Positions 56,366-64,000 of a stretch of DNA of 64,000 nt are shown piece after piece. Every line of letters begins with the position of its first letter. Position 1 is the first letter of the stretch. The notes beneath the pieces are model-generated. The model made no database searches and was not told where the DNA came from. It saw only the letters and a list, made by a program, of their open reading frames with translations. The position numbers and the translations under genes are program-made. Source of the stretch: Pseudoalteromonas piscicida (lineage in GTDB: Bacteria; Pseudomonadota; Gammaproteobacteria; Enterobacterales; Alteromonadaceae); NCBI RefSeq assembly GCF_002744175.1, contig NZ_NKHF01000055.1, positions 1-64,000 of the forward strand, in the 5' to 3' direction.

Positions 56366-57208
56366 ATGCTTAGTTACAGACATTCTTTTCATGCAGGCAA
56401 CCCTGCCGATGTAATCAAACACTTAGTATTGGCCCAAGTGTTGTCATATATGGCTAAAAAAGATAAGCCCTTTGATTACGTGGACACGCATTCAGGGGCG
56501 GGTTTTTTTGAGCTTGCCAGTAGCGATGCTCAAAAAACGCAAGAGTACTTACAGGGGATTGCTAAATTATGGGATTACTCTGGCTCTGTGAATGCGATTC
56601 ACGATTATGTGGCGCTGATCAAATCCTTTAATGAGCAGGAAAAGCTAAGTCACTACCCAGGCTCTCCTAAAGTGGCTGAGCACTTTTTACGCCGCCAAGA
56701 TAAAGGCTGGTTTTTTGAACTTCACCCTAAGGATTTGGATTTATTACAACAAAATACGGCTCATAAAAAATCGTTACGTGTAACGGGGAGCGATGGCTTT
56801 AAAGGCTTACTTGGATTAGTACCTCCTGCTTCTAGAAGAGCATGTGTACTTATGGATCCTCCTTATGAAATTAAGTCAGACTATGATGTTGCGGTGAAAA
56901 GTATTGTCAAAGCGCACAAGAAGTTTGATTCTGGGGTGTACATGATTTGGTATCCGGTGGTCGACAGAGCGCGCATTGAGGCAATGGAGTCGGGTTTAAT
57001 TGAAGCTGGAATTCGTAATATTCAGCTATTTGAATTGGCAACTCAAGCTGATACTGAAGAAAGAGGGATGACAGCGTCAGGAATGATAGTGATTAATCCA
57101 CCTTGGACACTAAAAAAGACCATGGATGAAGTGTTGCCAGAGCTAGTATCACTGCTTGCTGAAGACGAAGGGGCGTTTTATCGCAGTATCCAATTGGTTG
57201 AAGAGTAA
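56366..57208 (+). CDS. rlmJ: 23S rRNA (adenine(2030)-N(6))-methyltransferase RlmJ
   Basis: It methylates A2030 of 23S rRNA. The 280-residue protein starts MLSYRHSFHAGNPADVIKH, has the SAM-binding YVDTHSGAGFFEL, and the catalytic motif DPPYEIK (DPPY) near residue 163. ATG 56366 follows AAGGCAGG; an upstream alternative at 56351 is weaker. It is monocistronic, with a long hairpin after it. Confidence 0.96.
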   Translation: MLSYRHSFHAGNPADVIKHLVLAQVLSYMAKKDKPFDYVDTHSGAGFFELASSDAQKTQEYLQGIAKLWDYSGSVNAIHDYVALIKSFNEQEKLSHYPGSPKVAEHFLRRQDKGWFFELHPKDLDLLQQNTAHKKSLRVTGSDGFKGLLGLVPPASRRACVLMDPPYEIKSDYDVAVKSIVKAHKKFDSGVYMIWYPVVDRARIEAMESGLIEAGIRNIQLFELATQADTEERGMTASGMIVINPPWTLKKTMDEVLPELVSLLAEDEGAFYRSIQLVEE

Positions 57209-57256
57209 TAACCGCCATAAACAGATGCAGTGCATTAAGTGCAAAGTACAACAAAG

Positions 57257-57307
57257 TAAACTGCTAAGCTGACTAAAAGAGTAAGCTTACAGAAGCTTAG
57301 CAGTTTA
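57257..57307. terminator. Hairpin between convergent rlmJ and the PhnA-like gene
   Basis: TAAACTGCTAAGCT at 57257-57270 pairs with AGCTTAGCAGTTTA at 57294-57307, a 14-bp stem with a 23-nt loop that itself can fold. Flanking T-runs are short on either strand. Confidence 0.65.
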
Positions 57308-57313
57308 TCTCGG

Positions 57314-57883
57314 TTACTTTTTGACGAACTTCGTTAAGATTACGATGTTCTGGCCATCAACGCGACCTTCAATGTGTTCTGGGTTTGAAGGTGATAGGCG
57401 AATATTACGCACTGCAGTACCACGTTTTGCTACTAAGCTGCTGCCTTTCACGTCTAGATCTTTGATTAGTGTTACTGTGTCACCTGCGTTTAATTTCACG
57501 CCATTGCTATCTAAATGCACTAGGTCGTCGTCCTCAGCGAGTGCTTGCTCTGCCCATGCGCGTGTATCGTCTTCGAGGTAGAGCATATCTAGCGCGTCTT
57601 GCGCCCAACCATTATCAGCTGCTAAGCGTTTTAGCATACGGTATGCTACTACTTGAACCGCTGGCACTTGACTCCACATGCTGTCATTTAAGCAGTGCCA
57701 ATGATTGGCTTGCAAATCTTGTTGGCCTTCTACTTGTGGCTTACATTGGCCACAAAGAAAAACACATTTATCAGAATGCGCTTCGGCGACAGGTGGTACT
57801 TCATAAACCTCTAGGCCTTCCGTTGAAGCACATAATTCACATTGATTGTTACTGCGCTCAGCAAGCGCGGCAGCGATAGTCAT
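57314..57883 (-). CDS. PhnA domain-containing protein
   Basis: A 189-residue protein with an N-terminal zinc-ribbon-like part (NNQCELCAST and VFLCGQCKP, two CxxC pairs) and a C-terminal PhnA domain (DSNGVKLNAGDTVTLIKDLDVKGSS..LVAKRGTAVRNIRLS). PhnA domain proteins (also called YjdM) are common but of poorly defined function, despite the phosphonate name. Monocistronic. The start follows AAATCATT without a clear site; the family start is consistent. Confidence 0.87.
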   Translation of the reverse strand: MTIAAALAERSNNQCELCASTEGLEVYEVPPVAEAHSDKCVFLCGQCKPQVEGQQDLQANHWHCLNDSMWSQVPAVQVVAYRMLKRLAADNGWAQDALDMLYLEDDTRAWAEQALAEDDDLVHLDSNGVKLNAGDTVTLIKDLDVKGSSLVAKRGTAVRNIRLSPSNPEHIEGRVDGQNIVILTKFVKK

Positions 57884-57958
57884 AATGATTTCCCAAGCTG
57901 TAAAAGCGCTATTATATCAAATTGAGCCAGTAGCGGCGTGTCTTAGGGTATAAAATTC

Positions 57959-58696
57959 TTATAAATTGCCAATTTTATGAGTTGGTAACTGAGCAATATA
58001 TCGTTGTTCGATTTTTTCAATCTCGCCTGTCTCTTTTAGGTCTGAAATTGCACCGTTGATTTTGTTGAGTAGATTTTCATGCTTTGACAGTAGGCGCAGA
58101 GTTAACATGCCCTCGGAGTGAATTTGTTTGAAGCTAAAGGGGATTCCTAGTTTTTCAGACCAGTGTAGTGCGGGTAAGTCACCGATAATAATATAATCGA
58201 TACGCTTTATATGTAGCGCTTTTAACAACTCTTTTTCTGAAGCAAAGTCGATACGATCGAAGTGGTTATCATCATGATAATAATAGCCTCGGACTGTGCC
58301 AACTTCAGCGCCAGACAGAGAGGTTATCGGTGGCTGGGAGGGGCGAGTAACTATGTACTCTCGAATGGCTAAAATCGGTTCAGAGTAAACAAATTTCTTA
58401 TCTTGTTTTTGTGCTGCTTTGAGCCAATCTGGACTGATGATATCAAAGTCAATTTGTTGCTTTTCGAGATAAAAATTAGTGCGCTTGGCGGGCAGCAACA
58501 GGTTCTCGCCTTGGATTTCTGCTCGGCTTAAAATTGCCTCAACTAAATCTGGAAGAATGCCAGGGGCATCTTCACGATGTGTAAAATAGGGGTAAAAGCT
58601 CCCTGAGCCACTTAAACTATACTTTAAGTAGGGTAGTTGCTCGGCGTTACTTAAGCCTGCGAAAGCGAATAAGCAAGTGATTAAAAAATGCTTCAT
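57959..58696 (-). CDS. Periplasmic solute-binding-like protein (SBP_bac_3 type)
   Basis: A 245-residue exported protein (signal peptide ITCLFAFAGLSNA) with the two-lobe plan of extracytoplasmic amino-acid-binding-like proteins: GILPDLVEAILSRAE, FVYSEPILAIREYIVTR, and ISDLKETGEIEKIEQRYIAQ. No transporter genes adjoin it. Orphan members of this group in Alteromonadales are common and of unknown ligand. Confidence 0.8.
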   Translation of the reverse strand: MKHFLITCLFAFAGLSNAEQLPYLKYSLSGSGSFYPYFTHREDAPGILPDLVEAILSRAEIQGENLLLPAKRTNFYLEKQQIDFDIISPDWLKAAQKQDKKFVYSEPILAIREYIVTRPSQPPITSLSGAEVGTVRGYYYHDDNHFDRIDFASEKELLKALHIKRIDYIIIGDLPALHWSEKLGIPFSFKQIHSEGMLTLRLLSKHENLLNKINGAISDLKETGEIEKIEQRYIAQLPTHKIGNL

Positions 58697-58918
58697 AGGG
58701 TCATCTTAGCTTACGTTTTCTGAAATAGGCAAGGTAAGGAAGGGGCGAGCAAACTGGCATAGTTAAAATTAAATTCTACTATTTATAGAGTTAGTCGAAT
58801 AATTTGATAACTTTTAATTATAGGTATTGTAAAATAGAGAAACTTTTTATTGCCCGGGGCGTAGCCATATTATACGCTCTTGAATAGGTGGTTTCCTTTT
58901 CGCCCTTAAAGGATACGA

Positions 58919-60196
58919 ATGTTAATGAGTGGTCCAGTGACTGAAATACGCAATTCAGCGGTACAGTACATAGCACGGCAGGCTATTTTACGGCCTGATC
59001 AGGAAGTTTTCGCTTATGAGCTGCTATACAGAGACTCAGATAATAATGCGTTTCCTGTTGGTGTAAGTGATGGCCAAGCTACTGGGCGGATGTTTTTTAA
59101 CTCCTTGATGTTTATAGGTGTTGATCGACTAGCTGCGGGGCAGCTTGCTTTTATTAACCTCTCTGATGAATCACTCTTACAAGAGCTACCCAAGCTCCTT
59201 GCACCACAAAAAATCGTAATTGAGATTGTTGAGCGGTCAAAGGATATTCCTTCTTTGGTAAAGACCGTGAGCAAATTAACAGAAAAAGGTTATCGCTTTG
59301 CGCTGGATGATTATGATGGTGATGCTAAGTGGGAACCTTTATTGAAGCTTGTCGAGTTCGTTAAAGTTGAGGTAGAACAGCCGATCATTAAAACCAATAT
59401 GGCGGTAAAACGGCTCAAGCGTCAATACCCAGATATTAAAGTGATAGTCGAGCGCATTGAAACCAAAGAAGAGTTTGAAATCATTAAATCTTCTGGTGCA
59501 GATTATTTCCAAGGCTTCTTTTTTGCTAAGCCAGAAATGCTCAATCATGGCAATGTCGAACCTTCGAAAATGGTAGTTTTTCAACTGCTGCAAGCGACGG
59601 CCAAGAAATCACTGTGCTTTAAAGAAATACAAACCCGAGTGAGTAAAGATCTTAGCTTGACGGCAAGGTTGTTAAAGTTGGCTAATGCCAGAGCGGGGGA
59701 AGACAGATTAGAAATTAAGTCTATTTCTCAAGCCGTGGTTTATTTAGGTGAAGACGCCATTCGTCAATTCGTTAAGGTTTTAGCATTAAGTGAGCTGGGT
59801 TCTGATAAGCCTAGTGAGCTAACCAGAATGGGGTTAGTTCGAGCTAAGTTTGTGGAAACCTTCTTAATGCCTGGTGGCGAAGAAATGGCAGAAACGGGCT
59901 ATTTACTTGGGCTAATGTCTATCTTAGATGTGATCCTTGATGTTGACTTGTCGGTTATTGCTGCTGAGTTTTCGCTAGACAATTCGTTGTCTAGCGCCTT
60001 GTTGAGCTATCAGGGCTTGTTAGGCGGAGCGTTGCGCTTAGCATTTGAAATAGAACGCAACGATTGGCAAGAGGCTGAGCTTATCTTACAAGCAATAAGA
60101 CCAGCGACACCAACAAACTATTTATATGACATGGCATTATCCAGCCGTGCATATGCTGACGACATTTTATCTATTGTTGTTGAAGACCTCGAATAA
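58919..60196 (+). CDS. EAL-HDOD signalling protein
   Basis: A 425-residue cytoplasmic protein: a divergent EAL domain (about 15-205) followed by HDOD (about 210-400, LKLANARAGEDRLEIKSISQAVVYLG). EAL motifs are altered: VFAYELLYR for EALLR, FINLSDESL, EIVERSKD, ALDDYDGD, VKVEVEQ and VERIETKEEF in place of AEGVE. Catalysis is therefore doubtful; such proteins (CdgJ in Vibrio) regulate motility or surface behaviour through binding. Start ATG follows AAAGGA. No neighbour in an operon. Confidence 0.9.
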   Translation: MLMSGPVTEIRNSAVQYIARQAILRPDQEVFAYELLYRDSDNNAFPVGVSDGQATGRMFFNSLMFIGVDRLAAGQLAFINLSDESLLQELPKLLAPQKIVIEIVERSKDIPSLVKTVSKLTEKGYRFALDDYDGDAKWEPLLKLVEFVKVEVEQPIIKTNMAVKRLKRQYPDIKVIVERIETKEEFEIIKSSGADYFQGFFFAKPEMLNHGNVEPSKMVVFQLLQATAKKSLCFKEIQTRVSKDLSLTARLLKLANARAGEDRLEIKSISQAVVYLGEDAIRQFVKVLALSELGSDKPSELTRMGLVRAKFVETFLMPGGEEMAETGYLLGLMSILDVILDVDLSVIAAEFSLDNSLSSALLSYQGLLGGALRLAFEIERNDWQEAELILQAIRPATPTNYLYDMALSSRAYADDILSIVVEDLE

Positions 60197-60228
60197 TCCA
60201 CGACGGTCAATGCAGCAATGTTTCAGGA

Positions 60229-61704
60229 TTAAAACGTCAGCTGAATATTGACAGTTTTTAGGTACTGTTGTTCTTGTTCTAAATCTGCTTGAAACAGTGA
60301 GTGAGACTCTAACCAGTCGCTCGCAATATGCAAAGTGAGTGTATTATCGACTGCACTGAGATTAAGTTCAGGTAACTGATCTTGCTGACGCTTTTGGTTC
60401 ACTAATACACTTAGGCGAAATACCGCTAGCAAGCGACTAAACTGGTCTACTTCATCTTCAACGAGTTCTGATAACTCTGCTACTTTGATCTTTTTGCGAT
60501 AGAAGCGGATCAATGCACTAAGCCTTGATTGTTGTGTCTGAGTAAACCCAGGTAATTGACTATGCCTAACGATGTAGGCGCCGTGTTTGTGCATGCCCGA
60601 TGAATTAATCGCAAGGCCAACCTCGTGCAACTTGGCTGCCCAACATAGCATTTCTAAATCGTAGGATGACACCGACCAACTGGTTTTTAGTTGTGAGGCA
60701 AAAAGCTTAATGGTTTCACAAATGTTATCGGCATGCTGTTTGTCTACATTGTAGTGATCACAAAAAGTGTTAATGGTGCGGGTGCGAATATCAAACTCTT
60801 CGGTTTGATGCATCTCAAATAGTAAGCCTTCTCTGAGTGCATACTCGCTAAAGCGCATACATTCGATATTTAATTGTCTAAATAATGCGATTAGCACGGC
60901 AAGACCACCTGCAATACTAACCTTTCGCTCTTCAGGGAGTGATTTTAACGTGACCTTGTCGATGTGCTCGGCATCAACAAATACTTGTTTAATCTGTTCA
61001 AGCTTTGTCAGTGTGATCTCGTCATCTGGCGTCAGCTCGCTCACCATTGCAGCTATTGCTTTGATTGTTCCAGACGTGCCGATGACTGTATTCCAGCCAA
61101 GTTTTAGGTAACTGGCGGTAATACTTTCGATATGTTGCTCGGCTTTGATCTCCGCTTTTTTAAAGCGCTTGGCTGATAACTTACCATCTGCAAAATAAGT
61201 TTTGTTCATGGTGACGCAGCCAACATTGCGGCTGCTTAAGAGTTTATGAGTAAGATGCTGTCCAATGACCAGCTCTGTACTGCCACCGCCAATATCAATC
61301 ACTAAACGATTGTGTGTATCATGTTCATGATTGGCAACGCCTTGGTAAATGAGGCGAGCTTCTTCTTGACCAGAAATAACGTTGATTGGATAGGGAAAAA
61401 CTTGCTTAGCTTTGGCGAGAAAGTAGTTGAGGTTTTTGCAATTTCGTAAGGTATAGGTCGCTACGACCTGCACCGATTCTTTAGGAAATTCATGTAAGGT
61501 GGTTGCAAACTGAGCCAAGGTATCTAGTGCTCGGGTGATGGCTTCATCACTTAGGTTAAAGTCATCATCTAAACCCGCTGCGAGATAGACTCTTTGTTTC
61601 TCTTTGTGGAGGAGTTGAAGGCGACCATCTACTTCTCTTGCTACAACAAGGTGAAAACTATTTGAACCTAAATCCACTGCGGCAATGGAAGGGTAGTCGC
61701 GCAT
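60229..61704 (-). CDS. ppx: Exopolyphosphatase (Ppx/GppA family)
   Basis: It removes phosphate from polyphosphate ends, or hydrolyses pppGpp. The protein starts with AAVDLGSNSFHLVVAREVDG, with VIDIGGGSTELVIG, phosphate-binding loops of the actin-like ATPase fold, and a C-terminal HD-like half (residues about 310-480, LCWAAKLHEVGLAI). Length of 491 matches Ppx. It lies 17 nt after ppk on the same strand, the standard ppk-ppx pair. Confidence 0.95.
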   Translation of the reverse strand: MRDYPSIAAVDLGSNSFHLVVAREVDGRLQLLHKEKQRVYLAAGLDDDFNLSDEAITRALDTLAQFATTLHEFPKESVQVVATYTLRNCKNLNYFLAKAKQVFPYPINVISGQEEARLIYQGVANHEHDTHNRLVIDIGGGSTELVIGQHLTHKLLSSRNVGCVTMNKTYFADGKLSAKRFKKAEIKAEQHIESITASYLKLGWNTVIGTSGTIKAIAAMVSELTPDDEITLTKLEQIKQVFVDAEHIDKVTLKSLPEERKVSIAGGLAVLIALFRQLNIECMRFSEYALREGLLFEMHQTEEFDIRTRTINTFCDHYNVDKQHADNICETIKLFASQLKTSWSVSSYDLEMLCWAAKLHEVGLAINSSGMHKHGAYIVRHSQLPGFTQTQQSRLSALIRFYRKKIKVAELSELVEDEVDQFSRLLAVFRLSVLVNQKRQQDQLPELNLSAVDNTLTLHIASDWLESHSLFQADLEQEQQYLKTVNIQLTF

Positions 61705-61721
61705 ACATTGTTCCTCAAAAG

Positions 61722-63818
61722 TTATTCTTTCGCTTCATTTAACTGGTGCAACTCCCATTTTTTTAGATGGTCGTAAATGGCAATTTGAGAGCGAATTTTT
61801 TTACGGTTACCACGGCGAACGTACAGATTCTTCTGTTCTGCGTCAATCACTCTTGCTTTGGTACGGTCTTTAAACTGCAATTCTATAATATCGATAATGA
61901 GTTTTTTCAAATGCTCTGCATAAATCGGCGTTCCTACTTCAACACGATGATCTAGGTTGCGGGTCATCCAGTCTGCTGAGGAAATATAAACTTTTTGATC
62001 GCCATTGTTCTCGAAGATCATCACCCTTGGATGCTCTAAAAAGCGATCGACGATACTGATGATTTTTATGTTATCGCTAAAGTGCGCAATCCCGGGGATT
62101 AGTGCACACATACCGCGTACAATCAGGCGCACTTTCACGCCTTTGCGGGATGCCTCGTAGAGCTTGTCAACGAGTTGTTTGTCAACTAAATTATTGATTT
62201 TTATGGTTACCTTGCCTGACTTCCCTTGTTCAGCATGATTAATTTCATCATCGATAAGCTCAAGAATTCTGCTACGGGCATTAAGTGGAGAGATCATTAA
62301 GTGATCGAACTTAAACGGCAAGTAGCTGCTTTCGATAAAACGAAAGACACTGTCACATTCTTCTGTAATATCTGGATGTTTGGTAAATAAACTAAAGTCA
62401 GTGTAGATCCGAGCCGTTTTTTCGTGGAAGTTCCCTGTGCCTATATGAGCGTATTTGACGATTTTCCCTTTTTCTCGACGATGTACTACACAAAGTTTAC
62501 TGTGTACTTTTAGCGCTGGGATCCCAAGCATCACTTTGATGCCATACTCGCTCATCAGCTTTGCCCACTCGATATTATTCTGTTCGTCAAAGCGCGCCTT
62601 AAGCTCTACCATTACGGTGACCTTTTTACCGTTTTTTGCAGCACTGATCAAAGACGCTATCAAGCGAGACTGTTTCGCAACGCGATAAATGTTTACCTTA
62701 ATCTGGGTCACTCGAGGATCGAACGCAGCTTGGCGCACATACTCCAGCATATGGTTAAAGGTATGATAAGGATAATAAAGCAAGATATCTTGCGCTGAGA
62801 TGGCCCTAAACACACTGCTATATTTGGCAAAGGCTGAGCTTTTAAGCGGGGGTAAAGGTTTGTTCTCTAGATAGCCGCGGCCGACGTTAGGAAATGAGAT
62901 AAAGTCTCTAAAGTTACGGTATCTTCCCGCTGGGATCATGGCGTCTTGCCCCGTGACCCCTAAGCGCTTTTTCATTAGTTTGAGCATTTCATCCGGCATG
63001 GACTCTTCGTACACGAGGCGCACAGGCTCCGCATATAAACGCTGTTTAAGGCCCTTGGACATGGTATCTAGTACGCCTTCTTCAAGCTCGTCGTCTAGGT
63101 TATATTCGGCGTCACGGGTGAGCTTCATCGAGTATGCGTCTATCCGCTCAAACTTGAAGAAGCTTTTGAATACATCGGCGATAAAAAAGCGCACGACATC
63201 GTCGAGTAACACGATGGTTTTATGTCTCCGTGTTTTCTCAGGTGGTAGTTGTACGAAACGATTGAGTCGATCTGTCGGCACTTCCAAAAAGGCATGATGT
63301 TGCTTTTCACCATTAAGCTCAACAAACAGATAGGTCATGGTGTCATTGATGTTGTCTGAGTAATCCTTACTCTCATTGATCATCATAGGTAACAGGTGAG
63401 GTAAAACTTGATCTTTAAAGTAGTTTGCCAGCCAAGTTTTGTGAAAATCAGACAATGCTTCGGGTTGCTCAATATGAATATTGTGCTCGTTCAAATCTTT
63501 TAAAATTTGGTCGTAAATCGCGTTGAACTTTTTCCCGAGCTCCAATACCTTTTTTTGAATATCGGCAAGCAGGGCTTCATCTTCATCAAAATTGGTATCT
63601 GGCAGGTTATTTAGCAAGATCCTACGCTTGACGTCAGCAACACGCACTTGGAAAAATTCGTCTAAGTTGTTGGAGAATATACCAAGAAACCGGATCCGCT
63701 CGATGATCGGGTTGGCTGGGTCTTTGGCTTCTTGCAAAACGCGTTCGTTAAAAGAAAGCCAACTTAATTCTTTGGCAAAGTACGTGATAGTTTTATGCTC
63801 TGGAGATACGGCCTGCAT
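61722..63818 (-). CDS. ppk: Polyphosphate kinase 1
   Basis: It makes polyphosphate from ATP. Family features: N-terminal FAKELSWLSFNERVLQEA, RVADVKRRIL, and the catalytic region with KVHSKLCVVHRREKGK, YAHIGTGNFHEKTARIYTD (His of the phospho-enzyme motif) and DWMTRNLDHRVEVGTPI. Length about 698. The frame opens at 63830; the second ATG at 63818 (MQAVSPEHK) has GGAAAG upstream and is preferred. A Pho-box-like sequence and a long palindrome lie about 50-95 nt upstream. Confidence 0.95.
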   Translation of the reverse strand: MQAVSPEHKTITYFAKELSWLSFNERVLQEAKDPANPIIERIRFLGIFSNNLDEFFQVRVADVKRRILLNNLPDTNFDEDEALLADIQKKVLELGKKFNAIYDQILKDLNEHNIHIEQPEALSDFHKTWLANYFKDQVLPHLLPMMINESKDYSDNINDTMTYLFVELNGEKQHHAFLEVPTDRLNRFVQLPPEKTRRHKTIVLLDDVVRFFIADVFKSFFKFERIDAYSMKLTRDAEYNLDDELEEGVLDTMSKGLKQRLYAEPVRLVYEESMPDEMLKLMKKRLGVTGQDAMIPAGRYRNFRDFISFPNVGRGYLENKPLPPLKSSAFAKYSSVFRAISAQDILLYYPYHTFNHMLEYVRQAAFDPRVTQIKVNIYRVAKQSRLIASLISAAKNGKKVTVMVELKARFDEQNNIEWAKLMSEYGIKVMLGIPALKVHSKLCVVHRREKGKIVKYAHIGTGNFHEKTARIYTDFSLFTKHPDITEECDSVFRFIESSYLPFKFDHLMISPLNARSRILELIDDEINHAEQGKSGKVTIKINNLVDKQLVDKLYEASRKGVKVRLIVRGMCALIPGIAHFSDNIKIISIVDRFLEHPRVMIFENNGDQKVYISSADWMTRNLDHRVEVGTPIYAEHLKKLIIDIIELQFKDRTKARVIDAEQKNLYVRRGNRKKIRSQIAIYDHLKKWELHQLNEAKE

Positions 63819-63865
63819 GGTTCTTTCCATAGGTACAGCTTGTTAATACAGCTTAAGCAGGGTGT

Positions 63866-63883
63866 GTGACATAATTATGACAA
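63866..63883 (-). promoter_or_regulatory. Candidate Pho box upstream of ppk
   Basis: On the minus strand TTGTCATAATTATGTCAC has two TGTCA units with 11-nt periodicity, the PhoB direct-repeat pattern (consensus CTGTCATAWAWCTGTCAY). It is 48-65 nt from the preferred ppk start. Phosphate-starvation control of ppk-ppx is known in other bacteria, which supports it. Confidence 0.65.
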
Positions 63884-63912
63884 ACACAACGCGCCTGTTG
63901 TGTTTGTCATAA
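63875..63912. terminator. Perfect 16-bp palindrome, probable terminator of the gene at the right edge
   Basis: TTATGACAAACACAAC (63875-63890) pairs with GTTGTGTTTGTCATAA (63897-63912) around GCGCCT. On the minus strand it follows the partial gene at 63938 and overlaps the Pho box. Tail T-run is short (TT ATGTC), so it may also be regulatory. Confidence 0.55.
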
Positions 63913-63937
63913 AACCATCATGAGTATAGTGCAGGTT

Positions 63938-64000
63938 TTAGCTTTCTTCTATGTCCACGATCAAATCACTGGTGATTGATTCAAGTGCGTCAATCACATT
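63938..64000 (-). CDS. C-terminal end of a gene continuing past the right edge
   Basis: The minus-strand frame from the window edge reads NVIDALESITSDLIVDIEES and then TAA at 63940-63938, an acidic helical C-terminus. Only 20 codons are visible, so identity is unknown; genes of phosphate regulation are common beside ppk, but nothing here proves it. Confidence 0.45.
   Translation of the reverse strand, partial: NVIDALESITSDLIVDIEES

Overview
The window looks like a chromosomal segment of a marine gammaproteobacterium of the Alteromonadales, most likely Pseudoalteromonas. This is inferred from gene content and order: gmk-rpoZ-spoT-ridA, an argCBFGH cluster whose last gene is an ArgH-acetyltransferase fusion, a divergent argE, btuB behind a cobalamin riboswitch, ppk-ppx, and many outer-membrane receptors and c-di-GMP proteins. 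No rRNA, tRNA, insertion sequence with transposase, prophage or CRISPR array was seen. Most of the window is core genome with short accessory islands between blocks.

Layout. 1-4.1 kb: a palindromic tandem repeat at the left edge, then gmk, rpoZ, spoT and ridA (nucleotide and (p)ppGpp metabolism). 4.2-8.9 kb: a TonB-dependent receptor with a Fur-type box, then a small accessory island with an HTH regulator, a previously uncalled 59-residue peptide gene, an overlapping multipass membrane protein, and an orphan 77-residue ORF. 9.0-11.6 kb: an ABC exporter-type operon (ATPase, FtsX/MacB-like permease with a His-Glu repeat, DUF3299 protein). 11.8-17.2 kb: purC, then a four-gene operon of cupredoxin, GGDEF-EAL protein, DUF3034 protein and a lipoprotein truncated globin. 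17.4-22.4 kb: a cytidylyltransferase with a sulfurtransferase, then fbp divergent from a large zinc metalloprotease. 22.5-30.8 kb: an unknown LVGTW-motif protein and the arginine biosynthesis genes with ARG boxes. 30.9-31.8 kb: a second small-peptide plus membrane-protein module. 31.8-38.1 kb: Wzi-like protein, coaD, a TetR regulator, thiI, a PanE-like reductase, a VanZ-like protein and yajQ. 38.1-46.5 kb: the btuB riboswitch and receptor, an unknown secreted protein, msrA and an RND efflux pair. 46.7-51 kb: a run of unknown envelope proteins with DUF1566 domains. 51-64 kb: an amidohydrolase/SDR/slyD operon, a frameshifted mltD, a degenerate metallo-beta-lactamase-fold protein with zapA, rlmJ, a PhnA protein, an EAL-HDOD protein, and ppx-ppk with a Pho box.

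The two observations I consider most novel are these. (1) Two unlinked loci (7.0-7.9 kb and 31.0-31.7 kb) each pair a tiny peptide carrying a double-glycine-type leader and a common IKD(D)PRS core motif with a small multipass membrane protein. The two membrane proteins share three spaced motifs. This looks like an undescribed secreted-peptide/membrane-partner family. (2) The cobalamin riboswitch upstream of btuB appears to be interrupted in one of its stem-loops by about 250 nt containing a MITE-like repeat. Its outer P1 helix (8 bp) and P4 arms are still complementary across the insert. The same repeat family recurs at 18.6 kb, where it supplies the stop codon of the sulfurtransferase gene, and as an end fragment at 31.7 kb.
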